Source: Lachnospiraceae bacterium C1.1 (lineage in GTDB: Bacteria > Bacillota > Clostridia > Lachnospirales > Lachnospiraceae). From it: 64,000 nucleotides of DNA. The DNA is taken from assembly GCA_030434875.1 (NCBI GenBank), contig JAUISW010000001.1:2057501-2121500 (forward strand), read 5' to 3'. Position numbers and translations under genes: made by a program. This document shows, piece after piece, positions 1 through 9,797 of the stretch (its first letter is position 1; the number at the start of each line of letters is the position of its first letter). Below the pieces are notes generated by a model that was not told the DNA's origin, searched no databases, and worked only from the letters and a program-made list of their open reading frames with translations.

Positions 1-3000
1 CTTACCATCTCTGCTGATAGGTACACCCTTCCAGAGGTTTCTGTGATCTCTGTTATCTGAGAGATACTTCATAACATCAGGAAGAACGATATCTTTATAT
101 TTTGCTTCAAACTCTTCCCATTCAAGGTTTACATAGTCATTAGCAAGCTCGAGCATATCCTCGATATCTGTCTCGTTAGCACCGTCAAATACCGGTGTTG
201 CAATGTTAAAGCCAAGTGCTTCAGCAGCAAGAGAAAGGTGGATCTCAAGGACCTGTCCGATATTCATTCGGGAAGGCACACCCAGAGGGTTAAGCACGAT
301 GTCAAGTGGTCTTCCGTTAGGAAGGTAAGGCATATCTTCAACAGGAAGTACTCTTGAAACTACACCCTTGTTACCATGACGGCCGGCCATCTTATCACCA
401 ACCTGAATCTTACGTTTCTGAGCTATATATATACGAACTGCTTCGTTTACACCAGGTGAAAGCTCATCTCCGTTTTCACGTGTGAACACCTTGGTATCAA
501 CGATTATTCCATATTCACCATGAGGTACCTTAAGAGAAGTATCTCTTACTTCGTGAGCTTTTTCTCCGAAGATGGCTCTTAAAAGTCTTTCTTCTGCTGT
601 AAGCTCTGTCTCTCCCTTAGGAGTAACCTTACCTACAAGAATATCACCGGCACGAACCTCTGCACCGATACGGATGATTCCTCTCTCATCAAGATCCTTG
701 AGAGCCTCTTCGCCAACACCCGGAATATCTCTTGTGATCTCTTCAGGTCCGAGCTTTGTTTCACGTGCTTCTGACTCATACTCTTCCATGTGGATAGATG
801 TATAAGCGTCAGTCTGAACAAGCTTCTCTGAAAGAAGAACAGCATCCTCGTAGTTGTAACCTTCCCATGACATGAATCCGATAAGAGGATTCTTACCAAG
901 TGAAAGCTCACCATTCTGAGTTGAAGGACCATCTGCGATAACCTGTCCTGCCTCAACGTGATCGCCCTTGAATACTATAGGCCTCTGATTGTAGCAGTTA
1001 GACTGGTTGGAACGCATAAACTTAATAAGATGATATTCATCTTTTGTTCCGTCATCATTGTCCATCATGATCCTGTTGGACTCTGAACGTGTAATCGTTC
1101 CGGCCTTTTTAGCAACTACGCAGTCACCTGAGTCAACTGCAGCCTTGTACTCCATACCTGTACCAACAGCCGGAGCCTCGGTAACAAGAAGCGGAACTGC
1201 CTGACGCTGCATGTTGGATCCCATGAGGGCACGCGTAGGGTCATCATTCTGAAGGAAAGGAACCAGTGTTGTAGCGATAGAGAATACCTGGCGTGGAGAT
1301 ACGTCCATGTACTCGAACATGCTTCTCTCCCACTCCTGTGTCTGATCGCGGAAACGACCTGATACCATCTTATTAACAAAATGTCCTTCCTCATCAAGTT
1401 TTTCAGAAGCCTGAGCTACGTGATAATTATCCTCTTCATCAGCTGTCATATATACAACTTCATCAGTAACACGAGGATTCTCAGGATCTGAAAGGTCAAC
1501 CTTTCTGTAAGGAGACTCAACAAAACCATACTCATTTATACGTGCGAAACATGCAAGGGAGTTGATAAGTCCGATATTAGGACCTTCGGGTGTCTCTACA
1601 GGGCACATACGTCCATAGTGAGAATAGTGGATATCTCGAACTTCCATTCCGGCTCTGTCTCGTGAAAGACCACCGGGACCAAGAGCTGAAAGACGTCTCT
1701 TATGAGTAAGCTCAGAAAGCGGGTTATTCTGATCCATGAACTGTGAAAGCTGTGATGAACCAAAGAACTCCTTAACTGCTGCAGTAACGGGCTTGATATT
1801 TATAAGCTGCTGAGGTGTGATAGTAGTAATATCCTGAGTTGTCATACGCTCTCTTACTACTCTCTCAAGTCTTGAAAGTCCGATCCTGTACTGGTTCTGA
1901 AGAAGTTCTCCAACTGCTCTGATACGTCTGTTTCCAAGGTGATCGATATCATCCTTGTTTCCGATACCATATTCAAGATGGATATTGTAGTTAATGGATG
2001 CAAAAATATCATCCTTTGTTATATGCTTCGGTACAAGCTCAGCTATGCGCTTCTTTACAGCTGCGAGCATATCCTCGTTTGTATCGTTTTCTTCCATAAT
2101 CTCACGAAGAACAGGGAAATATACAAGTCTTGTAAGACCGTAATCCTTCTCTGTCTTTCCTTCAGGGAACTCGATGTACTCGTTTATATCAACCATCATA
2201 TTAGAAAGAACTTTTACATTTCTTTCCTCAGACTGGATCATAACATAAGGAGCACCACTGTTCTGGATGGCATCAGCCATTTCTCTGGTGATCTCTGTTC
2301 CTGCAACGATCTTTTCACCATTGTATTCAACCACATCACCTGTTGAAGGATCGATAACATCTTCCGCAAGAGTATGTCCTGCAATACGGTTTCTGAGCAT
2401 AAGCTTCTTATTAAACTTATAACGTCCAACCTTTGCAAGATCATAACGTCTTGAGTCAAAGAACATACCTGTGATAAGAGAACGTGCGCTCTCTTCTGCA
2501 AGAGGCTCACCCGGTCTTATCTTCTTATAAAGTTCAAGGAGACCCTGTACTTCATTTTCTGATGTATCTTTTGCAAATGAAGCAACGATCTTCGGCTCGT
2601 CTCCGAAATAATCAAGTATTTCTTCGTTTGATCCAATTCCAAGCGCACGAATAAGAACCGTGATCGGAACCTTTCTTGTACGGTCAACACGTACATAGAA
2701 AATGTCGTTCGCATCGGTCTCATACTCAAGCCATGCACCACGGTTAGGAATTACGGTACATGAATAAAGCTTTTTACCAAGCTTATCGTGATCTATTCCA
2801 TAATAAATACCGGGGGAACGAACTAACTGGCTGACAATTACTCGCTCTGCTCCATTGATAACGAATGTACCGGTATCGGTCATTATCGGAAGATCGCCCA
2901 TGAATATTTCATGCTCTTTAATATCTGTTTCTGCATTTTCCGAGTAACGCAGACGAACCTTCACCTTAAGCGGTGCTGCGTACGTTGCGTCACGGGCTTT

Positions 3001-3255
3001 ACATTCCTCTATAGAATACTTTGCCTCTTCCTTAACGAAGTCATAGTCGACAAAGTCCATGCTTAAGTTTCCGCTGTAATCCGTAATAGGAGAAATATCA
3101 GCAAAAGCTTCCCTGAGGCCCTCCTGAATAAACCAATCATAAGAGGACTTCTGAACGTCAATAAGATTTGGCATCTCAATAACGTCATTCTGTCTCTGGA
3201 AACTCATACGCATGCTCTGACCGCTGTAAACCGGACGTATTCTGTTTTTTTCCAT
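1..3255 (-). CDS. rpoB: RNA polymerase beta subunit, 3' end outside window
   Basis: Catalytic beta subunit of RNA polymerase. The frame is open from the ATG at 3255 to the window edge, giving 1085 codons of a protein that is usually about 1200-1300 residues, so the C-terminus is missing. The rifampicin pocket is readable near 1690-1760 ([18 protein letters not shown], then [14 protein letters not shown]). The positions equivalent to E. coli Q513, D516, H526 and S531 all have the susceptible residues. A GGGGTGA ribosome-binding site precedes the ATG. It lies 166 bp downstream of rplL and is probably transcribed from the rplJ promoter, with rpoC expected beyond position 1. Confidence 0.98.
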   Translation of the reverse strand, partial: MEKNRIRPVYSGQSMRMSFQRQNDVIEMPNLIDVQKSSYDWFIQEGLREAFADISPITDYSGNLSMDFVDYDFVKEEAKYSIEECKARDATYAAPLKVKVRLRYSENAETDIKEHEIFMGDLPIMTDTGTFVINGAERVIVSQLVRSPGIYYGIDHDKLGKKLYSCTVIPNRGAWLEYETDANDIFYVRVDRTRKVPITVLIRALGIGSNEEILDYFGDEPKIVASFAKDTSENEVQGLLELYKKIRPGEPLAEESARSLITGMFFDSRRYDLAKVGRYKFNKKLMLRNRIAGHTLAEDVIDPSTGDVVEYNGEKIVAGTEITREMADAIQNSGAPYVMIQSEERNVKVLSNMMVDINEYIEFPEGKTEKDYGLTRLVYFPVLREIMEENDTNEDMLAAVKKRIAELVPKHITKDDIFASINYNIHLEYGIGNKDDIDHLGNRRIRAVGELLQNQYRIGLSRLERVVRERMTTQDITTITPQQLINIKPVTAAVKEFFGSSQLSQFMDQNNPLSELTHKRRLSALGPGGLSRDRAGMEVRDIHYSHYGRMCPVETPEGPNIGLINSLACFARINEYGFVESPYRKVDLSDPENPRVTDEVVYMTADEEDNYHVAQASEKLDEEGHFVNKMVSGRFRDQTQEWERSMFEYMDVSPRQVFSIATTLVPFLQNDDPTRALMGSNMQRQAVPLLVTEAPAVGTGMEYKAAVDSGDCVVAKKAGTITRSESNRIMMDNDDGTKDEYHLIKFMRSNQSNCYNQRPIVFKGDHVEAGQVIADGPSTQNGELSLGKNPLIGFMSWEGYNYEDAVLLSEKLVQTDAYTSIHMEEYESEARETKLGPEEITRDIPGVGEEALKDLDERGIIRIGAEVRAGDILVGKVTPKGETELTAEERLLRAIFGEKAHEVRDTSLKVPHGEYGIIVDTKVFTRENGDELSPGVNEAVRIYIAQKRKIQVGDKMAGRHGNKGVVSRVLPVEDMPYLPNGRPLDIVLNPLGVPSRMNIGQVLEIHLSLAAEALGFNIATPVFDGANETDIEDMLELANDYVNLEWEEFEAKYKDIVLPDVMKYLSDNRDHRNLWKGVPISRDGK

Positions 3256-3421
3256 TTAACGTTTCACCCCGTTCTTTGTGCTGTTTTACGTGTGACTCAT
3301 GGTTCTTAAGGGCGCAAAAAGCCCATGTCACCATGATAAAGCATTCTACATGATAACATAGGCTTTCTATAATGTCAAGAAAATCTTTATAAATTTTTCA
3401 AGATTTTGTTAAGCGATCAAA

Positions 3422-3790
3422 TTACTTAAGAGTAACCTTTGCGCCCTGCTCTTCGATCTTCTTCTGGATATCTTCAGCAGTTGCCTTATCAGCACCTTCC
3501 TTGAGCATCTTAGGAGCATTGTCAACGAGATCCTTTGCTTCCTTAAGACCAAGACCGGTAACTTCACGAACAACCTTGATAACCTTAACCTTGTTAGGGC
3601 CTACTTCTGTAAGCTCTACGTTGAACTCAGTCTTCTCCTCAGCTGCTGCACCTGCGCCAGCACCTGCTGCTGCAACAACAACGCCTGCTGATGCAGAAAC
3701 GCCGAACTCTTCCTCACAAGCTTTTACGAGATCGTTAAGCTCAAGAACTGATAAACCTTTAATAGCCTCAATGATTTCTTCCTTAGTCAT
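3422..3790 (-). CDS. rplL: Ribosomal protein L7/L12
   Basis: Stalk protein of the large ribosomal subunit, which recruits translation GTPases. It has 122 residues with the three expected parts: an N-terminal dimerisation helix, an Ala/Gly-rich hinge (residues about 38-52), and the C-terminal factor-binding domain with the [12 protein letters not shown] segment. An upstream in-frame ATG at 3805 overlaps the GGAGG at 3799-3803, which is the ribosome-binding site for the ATG at 3790. I therefore use 3790. It follows rplJ by about 64 bp in the same operon. Confidence 0.97.
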   Translation of the reverse strand: MTKEEIIEAIKGLSVLELNDLVKACEEEFGVSASAGVVVAAAGAGAGAAAEEKTEFNVELTEVGPNKVKVIKVVREVTGLGLKEAKDLVDNAPKMLKEGADKATAEDIQKKIEEQGAKVTLK

Positions 3791-3854
3791 TGTAATTTCC
3801 TCCATTTTAGAATTTTAATAATAACAATAATAGTTGTTTTTAATCAAATAATGA

Positions 3855-4388
3855 TTATGCCTCAGCAGGAGCTTCTGCCTCTGCTGCAGGTGCTTCGCTG
3901 CCTTCACCCTGCTTTTCTGCGATCTGCTTGATAACGCGAGCGAAGTTTGCGATAGGTGACTGCATGCTTCCAAGGAGTCTTGAAAGAAGTACGTCCCTTG
4001 ACGGTATTGCGGAAAGTTCCTTTACTCCGTCTACATCGTAGAATTTACCTTCTACTACTGCACCCTTTACTTCAAGCTTGTCAGCCTTCTTTGCGAACTC
4101 ACATACGATTCTTGCAGGAGCTGTAACATCATCCTCTGCAAGTGCAAGAGCGGAAGGTCCGTCAAGTAATGAATCAAGCTGTGCAAAATCTGTTCCCTCG
4201 AATGCACGCTTCATCATGGTGTTCTTATAAACCTTGTAAGTAACACCGGCCTCACGAAGCTGCTTTCTGAGCTCAGTATCCTGCTCAACAGTAAGACCAC
4301 GATAGTCTACAAGAAGAGCTGATTTTGCAGTCTTAACTTTTGAAGAAATCTCTTCAACTACAGGTGCTTTGATTTCAACCTTTGCCAT
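3855..4388 (-). CDS. rplJ: Ribosomal protein L10
   Basis: L10 anchors L7/L12 dimers to 23S rRNA and, in Firmicutes, represses its own operon by binding the mRNA leader. It has 177 residues. The N-terminal half carries the family segments around SALLVDYRGLTVEQ and YKVYKNTMMKRA. The C-terminus ends in an Ala/Glu/Pro-rich tail (EAPAAEAEAPAEA), a low-complexity extension after the L12-binding helix. AAGGAGG sits just upstream of the ATG. It is the first gene of rplJ-rplL-rpoB and is preceded by a recognisable L10 leader. Confidence 0.97.
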   Translation of the reverse strand: MAKVEIKAPVVEEISSKVKTAKSALLVDYRGLTVEQDTELRKQLREAGVTYKVYKNTMMKRAFEGTDFAQLDSLLDGPSALALAEDDVTAPARIVCEFAKKADKLEVKGAVVEGKFYDVDGVKELSAIPSRDVLLSRLLGSMQSPIANFARVIKQIAEKQGEGSEAPAAEAEAPAEA

Positions 4389-4404
4389 GTTAAGTTTTAC
4401 CTCC

Positions 4405-4571
4405 TTATAAAATAGTGACCGAAAGAGGCATCGTCTATAAAACAGAAATATCCCTGTCGCCGAAGCGACAGGGATTAGAAATCTTATCGATAACTCTTTT
4501 ATCCTCGGCAGGCGTTTTCATCTTATGCCTTTCGGCACCTGCTGTCTTCGGCCGGTTTGCTTTTACAAACC
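4405..4571 (-). promoter_or_regulatory. L10 leader with attenuator hairpin
   Basis: 5' leader of the rplJ operon. On the minus strand it contains the conserved L10-leader core (CCGAAGACAGCAGGTGC at 4537-4553, later CCTGCCGAGG at 4503-4512). It then forms a very stable 11-bp hairpin with a TTCG loop at 4450-4475, followed by a T-rich stretch, as expected of a terminator. The known mechanism for this family is L10 binding to the kink-turn region to control readthrough. The core motifs and hairpin are visible; the switch itself is inferred. Confidence 0.85.
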
Positions 4572-4577
4572 TTAGAA

Positions 4578-4607
4578 AATATAACATAGAGTTATCCGTC
4601 ATGTCAA
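4578..4607 (-). promoter_or_regulatory. Promoter of rplJ-rplL-rpoB operon
   Basis: TTGACA (4602-4607) and TATATT (4578-4583, preceded by TG) with an 18-bp spacer, directly upstream of the L10 leader. Predicted start near 4571. Confidence 0.75.
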
Positions 4608-4616
4608 GGATTATTT

Positions 4617-5522
4617 TTAATTTTCTGCTATAAGTTTCATTGTGAATTTTTTACCGGATCCATCCCGTAACTTATATGTTATCTTATAGGTTCCTGCAGC
4701 TAACGGTTTGATCTTAGTTATACTTCCGGTCTCATCATATGTAACATCTGCGCTTCTTAGCCCCTTCTTATTTAAGGATATTTTAGGCGCCAGTTCTTCA
4801 AGCTTGGCGAAATAAAGATATGTCTTTTTGACACCGCTTTTTTCTACTTTATAGCTTGCTATGATGTCCTGTCCTGTCATTGAGTTCAGATTTCGCAGAT
4901 CAAATGTTGATCCTACTCTTCCCGTAACAGAAGCAGTTGTTGTAAGTTTCGCATTTTTAAGATATCCGACATATTTTGTCTTTGTTAATGCTACTACTCC
5001 TAAATAAATTTTTTCTCCATTATACTCAGTTGATAAAACTCCCGTTGCTACATCATTTGCAGATACACCGGGACCTACAGCCTTGACGTTTTTATCAAGT
5101 TTAAGTTTGCCCTTTTTTACGGTAAATGAAGAATTTCCGGAAATTGTCCATGTTACAGATTTTCTTGCTCCCTTAATTTTTGTTCCGGACTCATTTCCTA
5201 TATCAAAAGTAATGCTTTTTCCCGGGATCATAAACATCCATGTTCCGCTTTTATAGGCTGAATCCTTTGTAACAAAGGTATAATTTGAAGAAACAGCTTC
5301 CGGATATGTAACATATGATGCTTTTGTCTCCACTTCAGACGATTCAGAGATTTCTTCCGAATCTTCATTAGCTGACGCATCCCCGGATACAGTTTCCTTT
5401 TCTGCATTTTCTGATAACGTAGTCTGAGATGTCTGTTCCTCTGAAGCTTCTACATAATATGAATTAACAGTTAAAGCAAGAAAAGATAGTGAAAGCAAAA
5501 CTGCAAACAATTTATTCCTCAT
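4617..5522 (-). CDS. Secreted protein sharing a domain with neighbouring protease
   Basis: Exported protein of 301 residues and unknown function. It has an N-terminal signal peptide (MRNKLFAVLLSLSFLALTV), an acidic Ser/Glu linker (about 26-66), and a beta-rich C-terminal region. Residues about 83-140 (KSGTWMFMIPGKSITF, then GTKIKGARKSVTW and FTVKKGKLKL) align by eye with the C-terminal part of the adjacent S8 protease (KSGGSCWITPGKAIRL, KKIKGAMEKTAS, FTMKKNKLKC). The very C-termini also match in pattern. GAGGAGG precedes the ATG. It lies 70 bp downstream of that protease and is probably co-transcribed. It may be a cell-surface or substrate-binding module; no named family is recognised. Confidence 0.85.
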   Translation of the reverse strand: MRNKLFAVLLSLSFLALTVNSYYVEASEEQTSQTTLSENAEKETVSGDASANEDSEEISESSEVETKASYVTYPEAVSSNYTFVTKDSAYKSGTWMFMIPGKSITFDIGNESGTKIKGARKSVTWTISGNSSFTVKKGKLKLDKNVKAVGPGVSANDVATGVLSTEYNGEKIYLGVVALTKTKYVGYLKNAKLTTTASVTGRVGSTFDLRNLNSMTGQDIIASYKVEKSGVKKTYLYFAKLEELAPKISLNKKGLRSADVTYDETGSITKIKPLAAGTYKITYKLRDGSGKKFTMKLIAEN

Positions 5523-5592
5523 TACTGTTCCTCCTCATTTATACCCCTGATATGCCGTATATGATTATCTTTTAAGCATGTTTTCCAAATTA

Positions 5593-7650
5593 TTATGACA
5601 CCTTGAATTTGATCTTGAATTTCTTTTTTATTCCTGTTGGAGATATTACCTTAAAGGTATAATTTCCTTTTTTGGTCGGAGTAAAAGATACCGGATTTCC
5701 ATCACTGTCATAGGTTATCATGCTATTTTTTGTAGCTTTTTTTGGTATTGATAAGATATAACCCATTGAGTATGAGCTTCCTACCACGCTATCACCCTTA
5801 CCGTAGTAATAAACCTCTTCTCCGCACATTGATGCTACGCTGTTAAGACTGATACTGCTTCCAGTCGATACGCTCAGTTCTATTTTCTTCTTTCCGCTGT
5901 CTCCGGAGCAGGCTCCTTTCTTTATCTTTTCAGCTGCAACAAATTTAACCTTGACCACTGAATTGTTATAGGAAACCGTTACTACTGTCTTTGCTGCATC
6001 TGAATAGCTTCCACCGCTCTTTGCATATGATGTTGCTGTCTTCAGGCATTTAAGTTTGTTTTTCTTCATTGTAAATTCTGACGTATTAGTTGAAGAAAAA
6101 GTTGATGCCGTTTTTTCCATAGCACCTTTTATCTTTTTACCATTAGAATCGACTATTGTAAGTCTTATCGCCTTTCCCGGCGTGATCCAGCAGCTTCCTC
6201 CGCTTTTAATTAGTCCGCTGCTTGTCTTTACATAAAATTCCGGATCCGACGCCTGCGATGTATCTGTTACAGCTCCTACAGCCGCTGCCGCATCTATGCA
6301 GCCTGTAACAGATCCCGAAGATGAACTGTAGGTTTTTCCATCCGTTGAAGCAAGTATTCTTTGTGTTACTGCTTCTACTGCCTTCGAGCTGTTAGCTGTT
6401 ATAAGTGACGGATTTTTTGAATATATAAGCGCTGCCACGCCCGCTACCATTGGAGATGCCATTGACGTTCCGCTCATTGTTCCATAGCTGTTGTCTATAT
6501 AACAGGAATAAATTCCCTGGCCAGGGGCTGCAACATCAACCCAGTCACCATAGTTTGAACTTGATGCAAGTGCCCCGGCCGATGTGATCGACGCTACCGC
6601 AATGACTCCTTCACATGCTGCCGGATAAGATTCTGTATCTTTTCCGCTGTTTCCGGCTGCACATACAACTGTTGCACCGGATTCATTTGCTGAATCGATC
6701 GCATCCTGCATCAGCTTCACGCCTTCAAGAGTTGGAGCAGATGCCGCAAGACTTAAATTAATTACATCCACATCCCAATCTACAGCCTTATTAAGACCTT
6801 TGCATAAAGTTGCAATTGTCATGGTATCATTTGAATTAGCAGCTTTGATAAGACAAAGGGAAACGCTCGGTGCTACACCGCAGCCACCCTTTTCATTATC
6901 CATCTCCGCTGCTATTATTCCCGCAACATGTGTACCATGATTTTTATTGTCGCCTGAGATAGGACTGACATCCTCAGTTCCGTCTGAAGCGTTATAGCAT
7001 TCATATACATTATCTTCAAGATCCTCGTGACTTGTGTAAAATCCATTATCAATGACAGCAACTTTAACGCCGTTTCCCGAGGTAACATCCCAGGCAGATG
7101 CACTGTTTATCTTTGAATGATGCCACTGGCTTGAATATTTTGGATCATTTACACTTGCCGTAGCCTCAACTTCATCTTCAACACTTTCTTCTTCCAACAG
7201 GCTTCCTTCATATTCATAATCAGCCGTTTTTACTATATAATTAGGATAGATCACCCTTTCTGCACTTACTGACTCTGAAGCTTCATCCAACGCATCTTTA
7301 ATATCCTTGTCAAACTCAAGTACTGCTATTCCGTCTGACCATGATGAAAGTGATGCATCATAGGAATCTGCTATCTTTTCGGCTTCTTCTTTTGAATTAG
7401 CCGAACATATAGCCTCATTTTCTACATAATCCTCACCCGGAGTGAGCCCCTCAAGTTCTTCTGAGCATCTTGCGATCGTGCTCTGCACATCGAGTTTTTC
7501 TTCTGTTTCCTCAACGAACGAACTTTCCGAACTGACTTCATCTTTCAATACGGTTATATCATTCGTATTTTCGGCCATTACAGGCATAGAAGAAAAAAGT
7601 ACCGTCAATATCATCAAAAGCGCAGTACTGTATCTGTAGCTTCTTTTCAT
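5593..7650 (-). CDS. Secreted subtilisin-like serine protease (S8)
   Basis: Extracellular serine endopeptidase of 685 residues. It has a signal peptide (1-26), an N-terminal pro-region (about 30-165), and an S8 catalytic domain (about 180-460). Asp201 is in VAVIDNG, His238 in NHGTHVAG, the oxyanion Asn334 in AAGNSG, and Ser396 in SGTSMASP. The Asp motif is D-N-G rather than the common D-T-G or D-S-G. The C-terminal 220 residues form a beta-rich, Lys/Ser-rich region shared with the downstream secreted protein. GGAGG lies 6 nt before the ATG. It follows a second S8 protease by 87 bp. The substrate is unknown. Confidence 0.93.
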   Translation of the reverse strand: MKRSYRYSTALLMILTVLFSSMPVMAENTNDITVLKDEVSSESSFVEETEEKLDVQSTIARCSEELEGLTPGEDYVENEAICSANSKEEAEKIADSYDASLSSWSDGIAVLEFDKDIKDALDEASESVSAERVIYPNYIVKTADYEYEGSLLEEESVEDEVEATASVNDPKYSSQWHHSKINSASAWDVTSGNGVKVAVIDNGFYTSHEDLEDNVYECYNASDGTEDVSPISGDNKNHGTHVAGIIAAEMDNEKGGCGVAPSVSLCLIKAANSNDTMTIATLCKGLNKAVDWDVDVINLSLAASAPTLEGVKLMQDAIDSANESGATVVCAAGNSGKDTESYPAACEGVIAVASITSAGALASSSNYGDWVDVAAPGQGIYSCYIDNSYGTMSGTSMASPMVAGVAALIYSKNPSLITANSSKAVEAVTQRILASTDGKTYSSSSGSVTGCIDAAAAVGAVTDTSQASDPEFYVKTSSGLIKSGGSCWITPGKAIRLTIVDSNGKKIKGAMEKTASTFSSTNTSEFTMKKNKLKCLKTATSYAKSGGSYSDAAKTVVTVSYNNSVVKVKFVAAEKIKKGACSGDSGKKKIELSVSTGSSISLNSVASMCGEEVYYYGKGDSVVGSSYSMGYILSIPKKATKNSMITYDSDGNPVSFTPTKKGNYTFKVISPTGIKKKFKIKFKVS

Positions 7651-7737
7651 TCTTAACCTCCGAATTATATTTAATTATGATAAGCTTCTATTTATATACG
7701 TATAAGTATACGATAAATCGGCTCATCTTACAAATAA

Positions 7738-9606
7738 CTATAATTCAACGCTTCCCTCAAAGTCTCCGCTGAAAGTGATCGCTTCATTTCCGGAATCATA
7801 GTTATACATAGTCTTTTTCACTTTTTTATTTTTTCCGTTTATGTTTACGTATACTTTCTTTACAGTTCCGTCTTTTCCCTTTTTACAGCTTACATTTGTA
7901 GACGAAACCGTCATAGGTTCTATTTCTACCGAAAATGTCAATCCCTTAAAGATGGCATTTGTTTTCTTATCTGCATTATTTAATTTCTTTATCGTCACCG
8001 TCGCTGTTCCGGCATGTTTTCCATTTATGATCTTTGCCTTTTTCAGTGAGTAAACCATACCGTCATAACTTACGGTAAGATCAAGATCCTGAACTTTAAG
8101 CTTTCTTCCTCCAAAATTCACGCAGCTGTTATAGGTCATTTCTCCGCCATTAGTTATTTCCACGGTCACAACACGATTCTCTGATTCAGATTCCTCACTG
8201 TTTTCAATATTATTTTGTTCTTCTTTATTATTTATCTCTTCGTTATTATTTGTATTGTTTTCTTCGCTGTTATTAGTATTTTCTTCATTATTATCGCTGA
8301 CACCGGTATTTGAACTGCCATCAATGAGTTTTGAAAAATCTATGCAGCCACCATCAACAGCTCTGCTCTCGTTTCTATAATAATATTTTTTTCCATCTGT
8401 AGCCGCGAGGAGCCTCTCAGTAACTTCATCAACTGCAGATGAATCATCAGCATCCCTAAGATCCTTGTCCGAAGCATATATGAGCGCTGCAGCACCGGCC
8501 ACGATCGGAGCAGCCATTGATGTTCCGCTCTTATATCCATATCCGCCACCAGGAACAGTCGAATAGATCGTACTTCCGGGCGCAACTATATCCACCCAGT
8601 CTCCGTATGCCGAATAATAAGCAAGTTCGCCGTCTCTTGTTGATGCACCTACAGATATCACATGCTCCAAAGCTGCAGGATAATGATATTCTGAAGAAGC
8701 AGTATTTCCCGCCGATGCTATAACTGTCGTTCCCATTTCGTAAGCATAGTCAAAGACCTCCTGCATAGCTTCAAGTGTTGAACTGTCAGGAGTGTAGTCA
8801 AATCCCAGACTTATATTCACAACATCAGCACCTTCATTTACTGCTTTCTTTATTCCCGAAAGAAATGATGAAGTCGTTATATATTCTGTACTGCTGGCAG
8901 GATTTCCAACATTTACGGAATATATCTCAACTCCCGGTGCTACTCCGGCTCCGCCGACATTATTATTTACCTCTGATGCAATGATCCCAGCCACATGTGT
9001 TCCATGTCCGTACTCATCTTCCTCCGTAGCAGCTCTGCCACATTTGTCAGCAAGATAAATCTTATTTTTCAGATCTTCATGATCGGTATCTATGCCAGTA
9101 TCCACTACACCGACTATTACACCACTTCCATCGTTTTTATTCCAGGCCGCAGTATCATTTATCACCTTGTGGTACCACTGGTTCGAAAAAAACGGATCGT
9201 TTGTTTCTTCACTTCTCATAATATAGTTTGGATAAATACGCGCATTGGGACTTTGCGACATTGCCTCTTCCCTCAAAACAGATGCAATGTCTCCTTCTAT
9301 TTCAAGAACTGCAATATTTTCATCATAGCTGATAAGCTCTGCTTCATAATGTTCGGCTATCTTCTCTGCTTCCTCTAAAGACTCTGCATGACAAAAGACC
9401 TGATTTTCTACAAAACAGTCACTATCAGACATAGACTCGACCTGCATTGCCTCTTCAAAAAGTTCCGAAGACAAGACCGAAAGTTTCACTTCTTCATTTT
9501 TTTCGTCGGATTCTGAATTATATGAAATATCCCCCGCATATAAATTGATAGGCTGTATGATCAGCAATGCGACAATAAGCATCGCAAGAAATTTGTCTTT
9601 CCTCAT
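7738..9606 (-). CDS. Secreted subtilisin-like serine protease (S8)
   Basis: Second extracellular S8 protease, 622 residues, paralogous to its downstream neighbour. It has a signal peptide (1-24) and a pro-region with the same EEAEKIAEHY...ENIAVLE pattern. The catalytic residues are Asp169 (VVDTGID), His201 (GHGTHVAG), Asn301 (ASAGN) and Ser363 (SGTSMAAP). A highly acidic Asn/Glu linker (about 437-480) joins it to a C-terminal beta-rich domain that differs from that of the neighbour. AGGGGGAA precedes the ATG. It is the first gene of a three-gene secreted cluster. The Asn/Glu linker probably works as a surface spacer (inference). Confidence 0.93.
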   Translation of the reverse strand: MRKDKFLAMLIVALLIIQPINLYAGDISYNSESDEKNEEVKLSVLSSELFEEAMQVESMSDSDCFVENQVFCHAESLEEAEKIAEHYEAELISYDENIAVLEIEGDIASVLREEAMSQSPNARIYPNYIMRSEETNDPFFSNQWYHKVINDTAAWNKNDGSGVIVGVVDTGIDTDHEDLKNKIYLADKCGRAATEEDEYGHGTHVAGIIASEVNNNVGGAGVAPGVEIYSVNVGNPASSTEYITTSSFLSGIKKAVNEGADVVNISLGFDYTPDSSTLEAMQEVFDYAYEMGTTVIASAGNTASSEYHYPAALEHVISVGASTRDGELAYYSAYGDWVDIVAPGSTIYSTVPGGGYGYKSGTSMAAPIVAGAAALIYASDKDLRDADDSSAVDEVTERLLAATDGKKYYYRNESRAVDGGCIDFSKLIDGSSNTGVSDNNEENTNNSEENNTNNNEEINNKEEQNNIENSEESESENRVVTVEITNGGEMTYNSCVNFGGRKLKVQDLDLTVSYDGMVYSLKKAKIINGKHAGTATVTIKKLNNADKKTNAIFKGLTFSVEIEPMTVSSTNVSCKKGKDGTVKKVYVNINGKNKKVKKTMYNYDSGNEAITFSGDFEGSVEL

Positions 9607-9797
9607 CTTTCAATTCCCCCTGATATGCGTTATACTTAAATATCTATAACATTTCTATAATAAAACGTAGATTTTTCTTAAATTTATATAAATATTGTAT
9701 ACAAAATTCCCTATGTATAGTATAGCACCTAATCAACATATTTTTGGCTCTTTATTGTATGCAATATCATTTTTTAAGTATTTTTAAGGGAGGATTT

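Noticed and set aside
3501..3818. 105-codon frame antisense to rplL
   Set aside because: Shadow of a certain ribosomal gene; Ala/Pro runs mirror the L7/L12 hinge.
4415..4633. 72-codon plus-strand frame
   Set aside because: Lies over the L10 leader and operon promoter on the other strand.
8160..8310. Repetitive TTATT/TTCTTC sequence resembling a repeat array
   Set aside because: It is in-frame coding for the Asn/Glu linker of the S8 protease, with no spacer structure as in CRISPR.
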